Source of the DNA: Phycisphaerae bacterium
GTDB lineage: Bacteria; Planctomycetota; Phycisphaerae; Phycisphaerales; Phycisphaeraceae
Assembly (NCBI GenBank): GCA_030432595.1
Contig: JAUIGU010000019.1
Span: 1 to 64,000, forward strand
DNA length: 64,000 nucleotides
Direction of reading: 5' to 3'
Shown: piece by piece, positions 42,018-50,840 of the stretch
Position numbering within the stretch: position 1 is the first letter of the stretch
Layout of the letters: every line of letters begins with the position of its first letter
The notes under the pieces: model-generated
What the model saw: only the letters and a program-made list of their open reading frames with translations
What the model was told of the DNA's origin: nothing
Databases searched by the model: none
Translations under genes and position numbers: made by a program

Positions 42018-42962
42018 ATGTCCGCGGTCACGCCTTCCGGTCTTGGTGACGCGTCACGATTCTGTCTGTCGTGTCGGTATTGCCTCAACGGGGTAGAAGA
42101 AGCCTGCCCCGAGTGCGGTCGCGCGTTCTGCTCGGCGGACCCGTCGACGTGGAGCGCTCAACCCTCGCCTTCGATCACGTCCCGAGCGTTGGAGGCGTGG
42201 CCCATCCTGGGTTTTTCGGCGGTCTGGGGCAGTCTGGTGGTGGTGCCGTTTGCCTGGCCGTGGTTGTTTCTTGGTGTGCTTGCGGCATGTCTGTGCCATC
42301 GCCGCTGGGTATGGGCGGGGATCGTGTTTTTCATTTCTCCGTTCATGATCACGGTGGTGATGGCCATGTCGGATTACCACCGGGGCGAGCTGCGGGGCAT
42401 GCGATCGGGCCCCCTACCCGCCGACATGCACTACAAGAGCATGGACCCCGTGACGCGGTCGCCCGCGCCGTATTCGGGCTGTCTCATTTATGGCGGTGAG
42501 TGGGCCTTCGACCTGACCCGGCAGGGCGTGGGCGTGTCCATGCACACGATGTTTGGCCCGTCGTCGAATGCTTACCACGGGCCCTACCCGGATCGCGCCG
42601 CCGCCGAGCAGGCTCTGCAACAACCTGTCCCCGTAGATTGGGAAGACCTGGACAACGACACCGTGCCTCTTTCGACCGGTGTGGTCACACTCGATCAAGG
42701 TCAAGGCCACGCATTGCTGCGTGGCACCCTCAACTACCGCCTCGGCATTTGGCCGAATCCGAACCCTTCGCCACGCGCCGCAATGATCGGCACGGATTGC
42801 CTGGTCCTGGCCGTGCCCGGCTTCGAGATCCAGTACGCCGGCCAACCGAGGCAAATCCACGAAGCCATTTTCCTGATTGACACGCAACGCGGTCAGGCGT
42901 TCGCGGCGTATTGCGACGACCCCAACGCCCTGGACCGCATGACGATCCGCTGGGGGTTCTGA
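42018..42962 (+). CDS. Membrane protein with N-terminal zinc ribbon, unknown function
   Basis: 314 residues. CLSCRYCLNGVEEACPECGR (about residues 16-35) is a four-cysteine ribbon of the same type as in the products at 27533 and 34946. Two or three helices follow (about 62-112, FAWPWLFLGVLAACLC, VWAGIVFFISPFMITVVMA), then a soluble domain of about 190 residues. No family recognised. GC content is lower than neighbours. TAAAAT lies 6 nt before the ATG. Confidence 0.72.
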   Translation: MSAVTPSGLGDASRFCLSCRYCLNGVEEACPECGRAFCSADPSTWSAQPSPSITSRALEAWPILGFSAVWGSLVVVPFAWPWLFLGVLAACLCHRRWVWAGIVFFISPFMITVVMAMSDYHRGELRGMRSGPLPADMHYKSMDPVTRSPAPYSGCLIYGGEWAFDLTRQGVGVSMHTMFGPSSNAYHGPYPDRAAAEQALQQPVPVDWEDLDNDTVPLSTGVVTLDQGQGHALLRGTLNYRLGIWPNPNPSPRAAMIGTDCLVLAVPGFEIQYAGQPRQIHEAIFLIDTQRGQAFAAYCDDPNALDRMTIRWGF

Positions 42963-43000
42963 GCCGAGGTTCCGCATCGCGTCGCTACACTGCCGCCCCT

Positions 43001-43951
43001 ATGGCGATCTTCAAGGGCACGTTTGACAAGCTGCGGCGCGGGTTGTCGAAGACTTCGAGCGGCACCGGCGGGACCATCCGCAACCTGCTGCTGGGCAAGA
43101 CGCTCAGCAAGGAACTGCTGCGCGACCTGGAGAAGGCGCTCGTGCAGGCGGACGTCGGCGTCAAGACGGCGATCGAGCTGCGCAAGGACATCGAGGCGAT
43201 GTGGGAGCGCGGCGAGATCAGCACGGGCGACGAGGCGTGGCCGATGCTCAAGAGCCAACTCGTCGCGTACTTCCCGGACGAGGACCGCACGCTCAACTTC
43301 GCGGCCCACGGAAGCGAGCCGACGGTGATCCTGGTGTGCGGGATCAACGGCGCGGGCAAGACCACGAGCATCGCGAAGCTGTGCAAGACGCTGCGCGATC
43401 AGGACAAGACGGTGCTGCTGGCGGCGTGCGACACGTTCCGCGCGGCGGCGGTGGAGCAGTTGACGGTGTGGGCGACGCGGCTGGGCGTGGATATTGTGCG
43501 CGGCCAGCAGGGCGGCGACCCGGCGGCGGTGGCGTTTGATGCGTGCAAGGCCGCGAAGTCGCGCGGGACGGACGTGCTCATCCTGGACACGGCCGGGCGT
43601 CTGCACACGCAGTCGCACCTGATGGATCAGCTCTCGAAGATCAGACGGGTCGTGGAGAAGCAACTCCCCACGCCGGAAGGCGTTCCGGGGGCACCGCACG
43701 AGGTGCTGCTGGTGATCGACGCGACGACCGGCACCAACGGCGTGAACCAGGCGAAGGTCTTCGCCGCCGCGACGGACGTGACGGGCATCTTCCTGGCCAA
43801 GCTCGACGGCTCGGCGCGCGGCGGGATCGTGGTGGCCATCCGCGAGGCGCTGAACATCCCGGTGAAGTTCGTCGGCGTGGGCGAGACGCCGGCAGATGTG
43901 GAGCCCTTCGACCCCGAGAGTTTTGTGGAGGCGATGTTCGCGGAGTCGTGA
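43001..43951 (+). CDS. ftsY: Signal recognition particle receptor FtsY
   Basis: GTPase that docks SRP-ribosome complexes at the membrane. 316 residues; the variable acidic A domain is almost absent, as in many short bacterial FtsY. NG domain: P-loop GINGAGKTTSIAKL near residue 114, LAACDTFRAAAVEQL, LDTAGRLHTQSHLMDQL, LLVIDATTGTNG and FLAKLDGSARGG, with GVGETPADVEPFDPESF at the end. TACACT lies 9 nt before the ATG. Next to lepB, so both genes serve protein export. Confidence 0.97.
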   Translation: MAIFKGTFDKLRRGLSKTSSGTGGTIRNLLLGKTLSKELLRDLEKALVQADVGVKTAIELRKDIEAMWERGEISTGDEAWPMLKSQLVAYFPDEDRTLNFAAHGSEPTVILVCGINGAGKTTSIAKLCKTLRDQDKTVLLAACDTFRAAAVEQLTVWATRLGVDIVRGQQGGDPAAVAFDACKAAKSRGTDVLILDTAGRLHTQSHLMDQLSKIRRVVEKQLPTPEGVPGAPHEVLLVIDATTGTNGVNQAKVFAAATDVTGIFLAKLDGSARGGIVVAIREALNIPVKFVGVGETPADVEPFDPESFVEAMFAES

Positions 43952-44020
43952 CGGTCCTGCGATGCGCGCCTTCGGTGGCGCGGCTAAGGTGTGTTTCCCG
44001 GTCTACACGTTGTAACTGCC

Positions 44021-45100
44021 ATGCCCGACGACGAAACACAAACAAACGAAGCCGCCCCGCCGCCGCCGGGTTCGGACGAACCCAAGTCGGCCGACACGCA
44101 GGACGAAGCGCCGCCGCGCGGGTTCTTCGGCAAGCTCTGGCACGACTGGGTCAAGCCGCTGGGGCTGGTGATCCTGGTGGTCACCGCGGTGCGTTCGTCG
44201 CTTTTTGATTGGAATGACGTGCCTTCGGGGTCGATGAAGCCCACGATCCTTGAGGGCGACCGGATCGTGGTGAACAAGCTGGCGTACGGGTTCAACCTGC
44301 CGTTCAACGGGCCGAAGATCGACCTGCCGCTGCTACCGACGTTCAACAACCCGTTGGACTTCTTGCCGGGGTGGCAGTGGAGCCAACCGAAGCGCGGCGA
44401 CATCGTGACGTTCTGGAACCCCACGCCGGACGAGGTGCCGGACACGTCCACGCAGGACGAGGACGACACGCGTCCGAACCCCTCGTCGGGCATCCGCATG
44501 GTCAAGCGCATCGTCGGCGTGCCGGGCGACACGATCCGCGTGACCAACGGCCGGCTATCGATCGTGGACAAGGACGGCAACCTGGTGGACGTGTCGTACC
44601 TCGACACCGAGTACCGGCCGTACAAGGCGGAGGAGACCGTGGTGCAACGCCGAACCGCCCAGGGCTGGGTGCCCGTGGTGGAGCGCGGCCCCACCGGCCA
44701 GGTGCAGGCCAAGCCCGTAGACATGCCGGTTTCGTTTTACCTCGAGAGGCTCGGCGGCGTGGACCACTTCATCCAGTTTCTCGACGAGTCGAGCGGCATG
44801 CGGCCCAACGGGCACCAGTTCCGCGACGTGCCGAACGACGGCAGCTCGATCACGCTGCTGGACTCGGACAACCTGGCCGAGTGCGAGTACTTCATGGTCG
44901 GCGACAACCGGGACAACTCGGCGGACTCGCGGTTCTACGACCGCGACTTCGACGGTCTGCGCGTCCGCGGCGACCAGATCACCGGCAAGGCGAAGTTCAT
45001 CGCGGTGTCGTTCGACGGGTCGTGGTTCAGCCCGGCGTGGGGGCGGTTCTTCCGGGGGTTCGACAAGGAAGCGCAGCAGGCGGCGGCGGGCTCGGAATAG
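44021..45100 (+). CDS. lepB: Signal peptidase I
   Basis: Cleaves signal peptides of exported proteins. 359 residues. Acidic N-terminal tail, one membrane helix (about 46-60), catalytic Ser71 in VPSGSMKPT, catalytic Lys near 161 in MVKRIVGVPGDTI and box E GDNRDNSADSRFY. Boxes D and E are separated by a roughly 120-residue insertion including DVSYLDTEYRPYKAEETVVQ, larger than in E. coli LepB. Follows ftsY by 69 bp on the same strand. Confidence 0.95.
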   Translation: MPDDETQTNEAAPPPPGSDEPKSADTQDEAPPRGFFGKLWHDWVKPLGLVILVVTAVRSSLFDWNDVPSGSMKPTILEGDRIVVNKLAYGFNLPFNGPKIDLPLLPTFNNPLDFLPGWQWSQPKRGDIVTFWNPTPDEVPDTSTQDEDDTRPNPSSGIRMVKRIVGVPGDTIRVTNGRLSIVDKDGNLVDVSYLDTEYRPYKAEETVVQRRTAQGWVPVVERGPTGQVQAKPVDMPVSFYLERLGGVDHFIQFLDESSGMRPNGHQFRDVPNDGSSITLLDSDNLAECEYFMVGDNRDNSADSRFYDRDFDGLRVRGDQITGKAKFIAVSFDGSWFSPAWGRFFRGFDKEAQQAAAGSE

Positions 45101-45424
45101 ACATGGGGTCGGGCCGGGACGCCGGGCGCAGTGGGCTTGCGGGCCCGTTTCGTTTCGTCCATCGGCGACGCTCCGAAGCCGCCCTGAAGCCGTCTCGGTG
45201 TTTAGAAAATCGATTTTCCTTGGCGTCACGCCGATTTTCGTCTACACTTGGCGGCATCGAAGGGGCCGGGCGTTGGGCATGTCGTCGTGACGCCCCGCCT
45301 TTGTGTCTGTTTTTGGTCTGGCCCCGTCGGGAATCGCCTTCATCTTTGTCGGGCCGGTCGCCCCTGCCCGAGTCGCCGCCCTTTCTGGCTTCCGGGGTGC
45401 GGATCGCCCGCCGCAGGAGAAACC
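45101..45424 (+). promoter_or_regulatory. Upstream region of the GH10 xylanase gene
   Basis: 324 bp without a gene. A perfect 14-bp palindrome GAAAATCGATTTTC (45205-45218) lies 24 nt upstream of a -10-like TACACT (45243-45248). The leader would be about 170 nt, with AGGAGA 6 nt before the ATG. The palindrome is AT-rich in a GC-rich background and is placed where a LacI-type repressor would bind. Confidence 0.5.
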
Positions 45425-47530
45425 ATGCCCGCTGCCCCCTCCCGGATTGTCTGTTCGCTCCGCCGCGTGATGCTCGCCGGCGTGGCCGCGCTCGTGACGG
45501 CCGGCGCGTCCGTGTTCCCCGCAGGCGCGGTCGTCCTCGCCGACTTCAACGGCACCGGGTTCGACTCGCTCTTCGACGACTTCAACCAGCAGGTCGGCCC
45601 GACGTCGGTCCGGCTCACCGACACCATCAACGGCTGGGGCGGCGGTGTCCTCGAGTACCAGCCCAACCAGAACTTCACGCCGTACCTCGACGAGTTCTTC
45701 GAGGTCGAGTACACCGTCCACAACGGGCACGGCACCGACATCTTCACCCTCGAGCTCTACGACTCGGACAACGGCGACCGCAGCGTCAAGTACGACATCC
45801 CCACGACCGGCGGGTCCGTCGGCCAGCCGCGCACCTACACCGTGCCCGTGCCCATCGGCCAGCCGACCTACGGCAACAGCGACTGGCAGAACTTCAACTT
45901 CGGCAACGTCGATCGCCTTCAGGTCCTCGGCCAGTGGCAGGACGCCGGGCCCTTCGACGTCACCATCGACGAGATCCGCATCACCGGCGACGCGCCCCCG
46001 GCCTACGGCGGCGCCGCGCCCGACGCCGCGTGGCGCACCGAGGCCGCGACGCGCATCGACCAGAACCGCAAGGCCGACCTCAGCGTCGTCCTCACGCGTG
46101 GCGACGGCACGCCGATCCAGAACGCCGACGTCCGCGTCATGCAGCAGGAGCACGCGTTCAAGTTCGGCACCGCCGTGGCCGTCAACTCCATCCTCGGCAA
46201 TGACGGCAACAGCCAGCAGTACCGCCAGAAGCTCCTGGACCTGGGCTTCAACACCGCCACGCTCGAGAACGGCCTGAAGTGGCAGGCGCTCGAAGGCGAG
46301 TTCGGCCCGTCGTTCACGCTCCAGCGCGCCCTGGACACGATCGACTGGCTCAACAACAACGGGCTCGACGTCCGCGGGCACGTCCTCGTCTGGCCCGGCG
46401 TGAACAACCTGCCCAACAGCATCGACACACTTATTCAGCAGACCAACAACAACGTCCCAGGCGCCCGCGACCAACTCGAACAGGCCGTCCTCGACCACAT
46501 CGACGAGGTCGCCGGCGCGACCGCGGGCAAGCTCATCGACTGGGACGTCATCAACGAGATCGGCACCAACAACGACCTGCTGAACATCTTCGGCGACGCC
46601 GTCATGGACGACTGGTTCGCCCGCGCCCGCGCCGCCGACCCCACCACCCAGAACTTCATCAACGAGTTCAACATCATCTCCGACCAGCAGCGCAGCAAAC
46701 GCCAGAGCTACCTCAACCAGATCCTCGGCCTGGTCGGCCGCGGCGCGGAGATCGACGGCGTCGGGATGCAGGGGCACTTCAGCGCCAGCTCGCTGACCGA
46801 CCTCGAAGCCGGCAACGACCCGCAGACCGTGTGGGACGTGCTCGACCAGTTCCACGACGCGACGGGCCTGCCCATCTCGATCACCGAGTACGACCTGAAC
46901 ACCACCGACGAGCAGCTCAAGGCCGACTACCTGCGCGACTTCCTGACCGCGGTGTTCGCGCACGAGGCCGTGACCGAGTTCATCATGTGGGGCTTCTGGG
47001 AAGGCCGGCACTGGCGCCCCGACGCGGCGATGATCAACCAGGACTTCTCCGAAACCGAGATGGCCGCGGTCTGGCGGCAGCTCGTCATGGAAGAGTGGTG
47101 GACCGATGAGGAAGCCGCCACCGCCGCCGACGGCACGCTCGACCTGCGCGTCTTCCAGGGCGACTACGTCATCGAGGTCGACGTGGACGGAGAGACGCTC
47201 ACCTACAACGTCACCATCGGGCCCGAGGGCTACACGCTGGAGGAAATGATCGCGGCCGCCCTGGCCGGGGACTACAACGGCAATGGGCAGGTCGAGCAGG
47301 GCGATCTGGACTTCGTCCTCCAGAACTGGGGCCTCGACACCACGGGCAACGTCCCGGGCGGCTGGATCAACGACCTGCCCGATGGGCTGGTCGATCAGGC
47401 CGAGTTGGACAAGGTGTTGGCGAACTGGGGCAGCAGCGCGACACCGGACTTCCGTAACGCGTCGGTGCCGGAGCCGGCGGCGGCGGTGATGTTGCTTGGT
47501 GCTTCGGCGATGGCGACGCGACGACGTTGA
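45425..47530 (+). CDS. Secreted GH10 endo-1,4-beta-xylanase with dockerin-like repeats and PEP-CTERM tail
   Basis: 701 residues. Signal peptide about 1-36. Residues about 37-190 form a beta-sandwich, probably carbohydrate-binding. GH10 barrel at about 230-560: acid/base Glu near 378 in DWDVINEIG, nucleophile Glu near 488 in ISITEYDL, and GFWEGRHWRPDAA. The usual RGHxLVWH reads GHVLVWPG, so one substrate-site His is replaced. Then two Ca-loop segments (DYNGNGQVEQGDLDFVLQNW; DLPDGLVDQAELDKVLANW), and VPEPAAAVMLLGASA plus RRR as sorting signal. Together with the GH57 enzyme it points to polysaccharide degradation at the cell surface. Confidence 0.92.
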   Translation: MPAAPSRIVCSLRRVMLAGVAALVTAGASVFPAGAVVLADFNGTGFDSLFDDFNQQVGPTSVRLTDTINGWGGGVLEYQPNQNFTPYLDEFFEVEYTVHNGHGTDIFTLELYDSDNGDRSVKYDIPTTGGSVGQPRTYTVPVPIGQPTYGNSDWQNFNFGNVDRLQVLGQWQDAGPFDVTIDEIRITGDAPPAYGGAAPDAAWRTEAATRIDQNRKADLSVVLTRGDGTPIQNADVRVMQQEHAFKFGTAVAVNSILGNDGNSQQYRQKLLDLGFNTATLENGLKWQALEGEFGPSFTLQRALDTIDWLNNNGLDVRGHVLVWPGVNNLPNSIDTLIQQTNNNVPGARDQLEQAVLDHIDEVAGATAGKLIDWDVINEIGTNNDLLNIFGDAVMDDWFARARAADPTTQNFINEFNIISDQQRSKRQSYLNQILGLVGRGAEIDGVGMQGHFSASSLTDLEAGNDPQTVWDVLDQFHDATGLPISITEYDLNTTDEQLKADYLRDFLTAVFAHEAVTEFIMWGFWEGRHWRPDAAMINQDFSETEMAAVWRQLVMEEWWTDEEAATAADGTLDLRVFQGDYVIEVDVDGETLTYNVTIGPEGYTLEEMIAAALAGDYNGNGQVEQGDLDFVLQNWGLDTTGNVPGGWINDLPDGLVDQAELDKVLANWGSSATPDFRNASVPEPAAAVMLLGASAMATRRR

Positions 47531-47564
47531 TAGCGAAGATGTCACGGAATAATGTCGTACCCGA

Positions 47565-47655
47565 GGTGCCACGGTTGCTTGCAACCGTGTTCTTCATGTT
47601 CGACAAACAGCAGCGTTTTGCGTGGACCGCACGGTCGCAAGCGACCGTGGCACCC
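47565..47655. repeat. REP family D, inverted pair
   Basis: GGTGCCACGGTTGCTTGCAA and its inverse TCGCAAGCGACCGTGGCACC, about 45 nt apart. Same family as 13222-13288. May serve as terminator between the convergent xylanase and LEA genes. Confidence 0.85.
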
Positions 47656-47731
47656 GGCATGGTTCTTCTTGATTGCATCTCGTTACCACACGGCAACGTT
47701 GTGATGCGCGCATGATCACGAACGTTTGACG

Positions 47732-48235
47732 TCACTCCCCCAACACCCCCGACGCCTCCGCCACCGTGAACGGCAACGGGATGCCCGAGTCGGTCAGGAT
47801 CGCCCGCACCTCGCCCGGCGGGACCCAGTGCGACGTCACCCGCACCGTGTAGCCACGCCCCGCCAACGACGCGCCGCCCCCCGCACCCTGACCCAACGGC
47901 AACGCCGCCCGCACCGTCATCGACTGCGAACCCTCCGGCGGCAACACCACCGTCGGCGGCGTCGGCGAGGCGAACCGGCCCACGCCGTCCACCTCCACCA
48001 CCACGTCCACCGCGTCCAGCGGCAGCGCGACCGGGTTCGGGTTGCTCAGCGCCACGGTGGTCTCGACCGCCACGCCCTGCTCGGTCTGCTCAATAACCTC
48101 GACCGCCGTCACTTCGCTCGTGGGCGCCGCGACGATCCCCTCCTTCACCGCCTCCGCCGCGTCGTCGACGATGCAGCCGGACAACAGTGTCAAACCCAAG
48201 GACCACGACACGATCAAGGCCGACATGTTTCGCAT
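47732..48235 (-). CDS. LEA14-like (WHy domain) lipoprotein
   Basis: 167 residues from the ATG at 48235, which has TATGAT exactly 6 nt upstream. Lipoprotein signal with lipobox LTLLSGC (about residues 14-20). The remaining domain is an immunoglobulin-like WHy/LEA2 fold (VETTVALSNPNPVALPLDAV, VDVVVEVDGVGRFAS). Such lipoproteins are linked to envelope stress or desiccation tolerance; the role here is inferred. Confidence 0.78.
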   Translation of the reverse strand: MRNMSALIVSWSLGLTLLSGCIVDDAAEAVKEGIVAAPTSEVTAVEVIEQTEQGVAVETTVALSNPNPVALPLDAVDVVVEVDGVGRFASPTPPTVVLPPEGSQSMTVRAALPLGQGAGGGASLAGRGYTVRVTSHWVPPGEVRAILTDSGIPLPFTVAEASGVLGE

Positions 48236-48272
48236 CGCCGCATCATATGGAAACGACGCCGCGCCATCATTC

Positions 48273-48384
48273 AGCCCCGGGCGAGTCGTCCGGGGCCGAC
48301 CCGCATCAACCAAGCAGGATGCGCATCGGCCCATCGCACGATCGCCGCACTTATCCACCGACCCCGGGCCATTGGCCCGGGGCT
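48273..48384. repeat. Pair of palindromes (REP-like, family H)
   Basis: AGCCCCGGGCGAGTCGTCCG... and GACCCCGGGCCATTGGCCCG... are hairpins sharing the CCCCGGGC arm, 62 nt apart between two same-strand genes. The second may terminate cstA transcription. Confidence 0.65.
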
Positions 48385-48412
48385 AAGTGATCCAATGAAG
48401 TGCCGCGGTCTT

Positions 48413-50707
48413 TCACACCGGTGTTGCCGCCGCGTTCCCCGCGTGGTCCAGCGCGCCGCGCTCCACCACGCCCTTCACGCGTGGCCATAGCAGCGCAGCC
48501 TCCACCAGCATCCACGCCTCCAGCGCCAGCGTCGCCACCGCGATCACGATCAGCAGCCAGTTCCGCCCGCCCAGCGAATCGGGCGCCCACCACGCCGGCA
48601 ACTGCGACAGCATCGCCCACGCCGGCATCACCAGCATGAACAGCATCGGCAACACCAAGAACCACACCGGCTTGCCCCGCCGCCACAACCAGAACCCGAT
48701 CACCAGAAACGCCAACCCCCCGAGCAACTGATTCGTCGCGCCGAACATCGGCCAGAGGATGAGGCCGCCTTTGCCTCCGTAAGTGCTCAGCCACAGATAA
48801 GCCGCGTAAAACCCAGGTTCAACTACTTCCGGGATGTATTTCCCACCTCGTGGCTCTTCCTGATAACCAGTTGTCCACGCGCCCCAAAAAGTCGTGAAAC
48901 GATATCCTCCCGGCGCCGGCATCGCCGCCATCACCGCCGCGACCAGCACCGCGAACACCGTCGCCCCGTGCTTGTTCCGCAGCCACGCCAACGGGTTCAA
49001 CACGTTTAGCGGGCGACGCGCAGCGTCCCGCGTCCCCGCCTGCGTGCCGTCCCGCGCTTCCGCCCCCGCCACCCCCGCAGGACGCTGCGCGTCACCCGCT
49101 AAACCGAGGTCGGCGCCGCACTCGGGGCATACGCCGCTGACGTTCATCGTCAGGTCGTAGCCGCACTGCGCGCACTCGCGTGGGCCGGGTTGGCGGATGA
49201 ACGTGGCCGCGAGTTCCTGCACGACGTAGCGCTGCAGCCGGCAGGCCGTGTCCAGCGTCGTCCCCGCGAACGACGCGACCAGCACGCCCATGAGCGCCAC
49301 CGCCACCCCGGCCGGCAGACCGATCGCTTTCAGAAAGTTCGCCGCGCCGTCGACGAACGCGCCGACCTTTGCCGCCAGCCCGTTCGCCGCGCCCCACGAG
49401 CCGTAGCGGGTGTCCCACGCGGCGACGCCGGCGGTCGTCGTGGTCAACGTCGCGCCGTCGGCGCTGAGCGAGTCCCAGACATCCGAATCGCCGACGCGCA
49501 CGGTCTGGCCCGCCACCGCGCCGCCGCCGGTCACGCTGTCGACCACCGCCCCGTCGGCTGTCAACGACAAACCGCCGAACGTGTTTACCGCTTGCGACTT
49601 GCTGACGCCAAGCCCCAACCCCGCGACGCACGCCAGGATCACCAGCGTCGCGAGGAAGCCTTCCGTCAGCATCGCCCCGTACCCCACGAACCGCGCGTCC
49701 GGCTCGTGCTCCAATTGCTTGCTGCTCGTGCCGCTGCTGACCAGGCAGTGAAACCCGCTGATCGCCCCGCACGCGATGGTGATGAACAAAAACGGGAACA
49801 GCAGCGGCGCACCCTCCGGATCAAACTTGAACGCCGGCGCCACGATCCGAAGCTCCTGCCCCGCCACGCCCGGCCCCGGCGACGCCCCGCCCACGAACGC
49901 GGCCACGCCGAGCCCCAACACGATCAACCCCAGCGCCGTGAGCAACTGCAACGAGTTGATGTAATCCCGCGGTTGCAGCAGCGTCCACACCGGCAGCACC
50001 GACGCGACGTAGCTGTACAGCAACAACACCGCTACCCACACCACGATGGGCCAGGACGCAAGCCACATGTTGATGCTGTGCAGGAAACCGACGTCGCCGA
50101 ACACGACCGTGAGGTACATCACCGCCAGCGCGATGAGCGAAGGCAGCAACAGGTTCACGCCCTTGCGGTGCAGCCAGAGCCCGATGACCACGGCGATGGG
50201 CACTTGGATCAGGCACGGGAAGATCGACGCGGGGTAGAGCTTGAAGACGTTGCCGATGACCAGGCCGAAGATCGCGAGCACGACGGTCAGGGCCATGAAC
50301 AGCACGATCAGGAACAGCAGCCGGACGCGTTTGTTGAGGACGCGCCCCGCGATGTCGCCGACGGTCTGGCCGTTGTTGCGCAGCGACACCACGAGCGCAC
50401 CGAAGTCGTGGACGGCGCCGATGAAAATGCTGCCGAAGACGACCCACAAGAGCGCCGGCACCCAGCCCCAGATCACGGCGATGGCGGGCCCGACGATGGG
50501 CCCGGTGCCGGCGATGGAGGTGAAGTGGTGCCCGAACACGATGCCGCGTTTCGTGGGCACGTAGTCCTGGTCGTCGCGCAGGCGCACGGACGGGCACACC
50601 GCGTCGGCGGCGAGGTTGAAGACCTTCCGCCCCAGCCACTTGCCGTAGGTGTGGTACGCCACGAGGAACGCGACCCCGGCGGCAATGGCGATGAGCAGGA
50701 CTTGCAT
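48413..50707 (-). CDS. cstA: Carbon starvation protein CstA (peptide/pyruvate transporter) with zinc-ribbon and REPIN insertion
   Basis: 764 residues, about 15 or more membrane helices. CstA hallmarks: PTKRGIVFGHHFTSIAGTGP, GPAIAVIWGWVPALLWVVFG, HDFGALVVSLRNNG, CGAISGFHCLVSSGTSSKQL and GTTLDTACRLQRYVVQEL. The C-terminal part keeps WPMFGATNQLLGGLAFLVI. Between QRYVVQEL and PLAWLRNKHGATVFAV there is an extra ribbon (CAQCGYDLTMNVSGVCPECG, about 510-530) and then residues encoded by an inverted repeat pair (about 534-568). Likely takes up pyruvate or peptides during starvation. Confidence 0.93.
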   Translation of the reverse strand: MQVLLIAIAAGVAFLVAYHTYGKWLGRKVFNLAADAVCPSVRLRDDQDYVPTKRGIVFGHHFTSIAGTGPIVGPAIAVIWGWVPALLWVVFGSIFIGAVHDFGALVVSLRNNGQTVGDIAGRVLNKRVRLLFLIVLFMALTVVLAIFGLVIGNVFKLYPASIFPCLIQVPIAVVIGLWLHRKGVNLLLPSLIALAVMYLTVVFGDVGFLHSINMWLASWPIVVWVAVLLLYSYVASVLPVWTLLQPRDYINSLQLLTALGLIVLGLGVAAFVGGASPGPGVAGQELRIVAPAFKFDPEGAPLLFPFLFITIACGAISGFHCLVSSGTSSKQLEHEPDARFVGYGAMLTEGFLATLVILACVAGLGLGVSKSQAVNTFGGLSLTADGAVVDSVTGGGAVAGQTVRVGDSDVWDSLSADGATLTTTTAGVAAWDTRYGSWGAANGLAAKVGAFVDGAANFLKAIGLPAGVAVALMGVLVASFAGTTLDTACRLQRYVVQELAATFIRQPGPRECAQCGYDLTMNVSGVCPECGADLGLAGDAQRPAGVAGAEARDGTQAGTRDAARRPLNVLNPLAWLRNKHGATVFAVLVAAVMAAMPAPGGYRFTTFWGAWTTGYQEEPRGGKYIPEVVEPGFYAAYLWLSTYGGKGGLILWPMFGATNQLLGGLAFLVIGFWLWRRGKPVWFLVLPMLFMLVMPAWAMLSQLPAWWAPDSLGGRNWLLIVIAVATLALEAWMLVEAALLWPRVKGVVERGALDHAGNAAATPV
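49004..49105. repeat. REPIN-like inverted pair inserted in the cstA coding region
   Basis: GTTTAGCGGGCGACGCGCAG... and ...CTGCGCGTCACCCGCTAAAC form arms of about 24-26 nt separated by about 50 nt. The frame is preserved, adding a Gly/Ala/Arg-rich stretch (AGVAGAEARDGTQAGTRD) to a cytoplasmic loop. Confidence 0.8.
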
Positions 50708-50726
50708 GGTGAGTCAGACCGGAGAA

Positions 50727-50828
50727 ATGGCCACAAAAAGCACAGAAACGGAAAACACCCGACGACCTCCAAGATACCGCCTGATGCTGCTTTTTCCTTT
50801 TCTGTTCCTTCTGTGCCTTTTGTGGCCA
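50727..50828. repeat. Inverted-array element IA-9 between plsC-like gene and cstA
   Basis: Left arm 50727-50755: TGGCCACAAAAAGCACAGAA then ACGGAAAA. Right arm 50790-50828, inverted: TGGCCACAAAAGGCACAGAA then GGAACAGAAAAGG. Units are 9-10 nt (GCACAGAAAC type). About 34 nt of unrelated sequence lies between, without a gene. Confidence 0.75.
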
Positions 50829-50840
50829 AACGCATCCAAG

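Noticed and set aside
45242-47584. 780-aa open frame antisense to the GH10 xylanase
   Set aside because: Antisense shadow with strongly biased Val/Asp/Gly composition and no recognisable domain.
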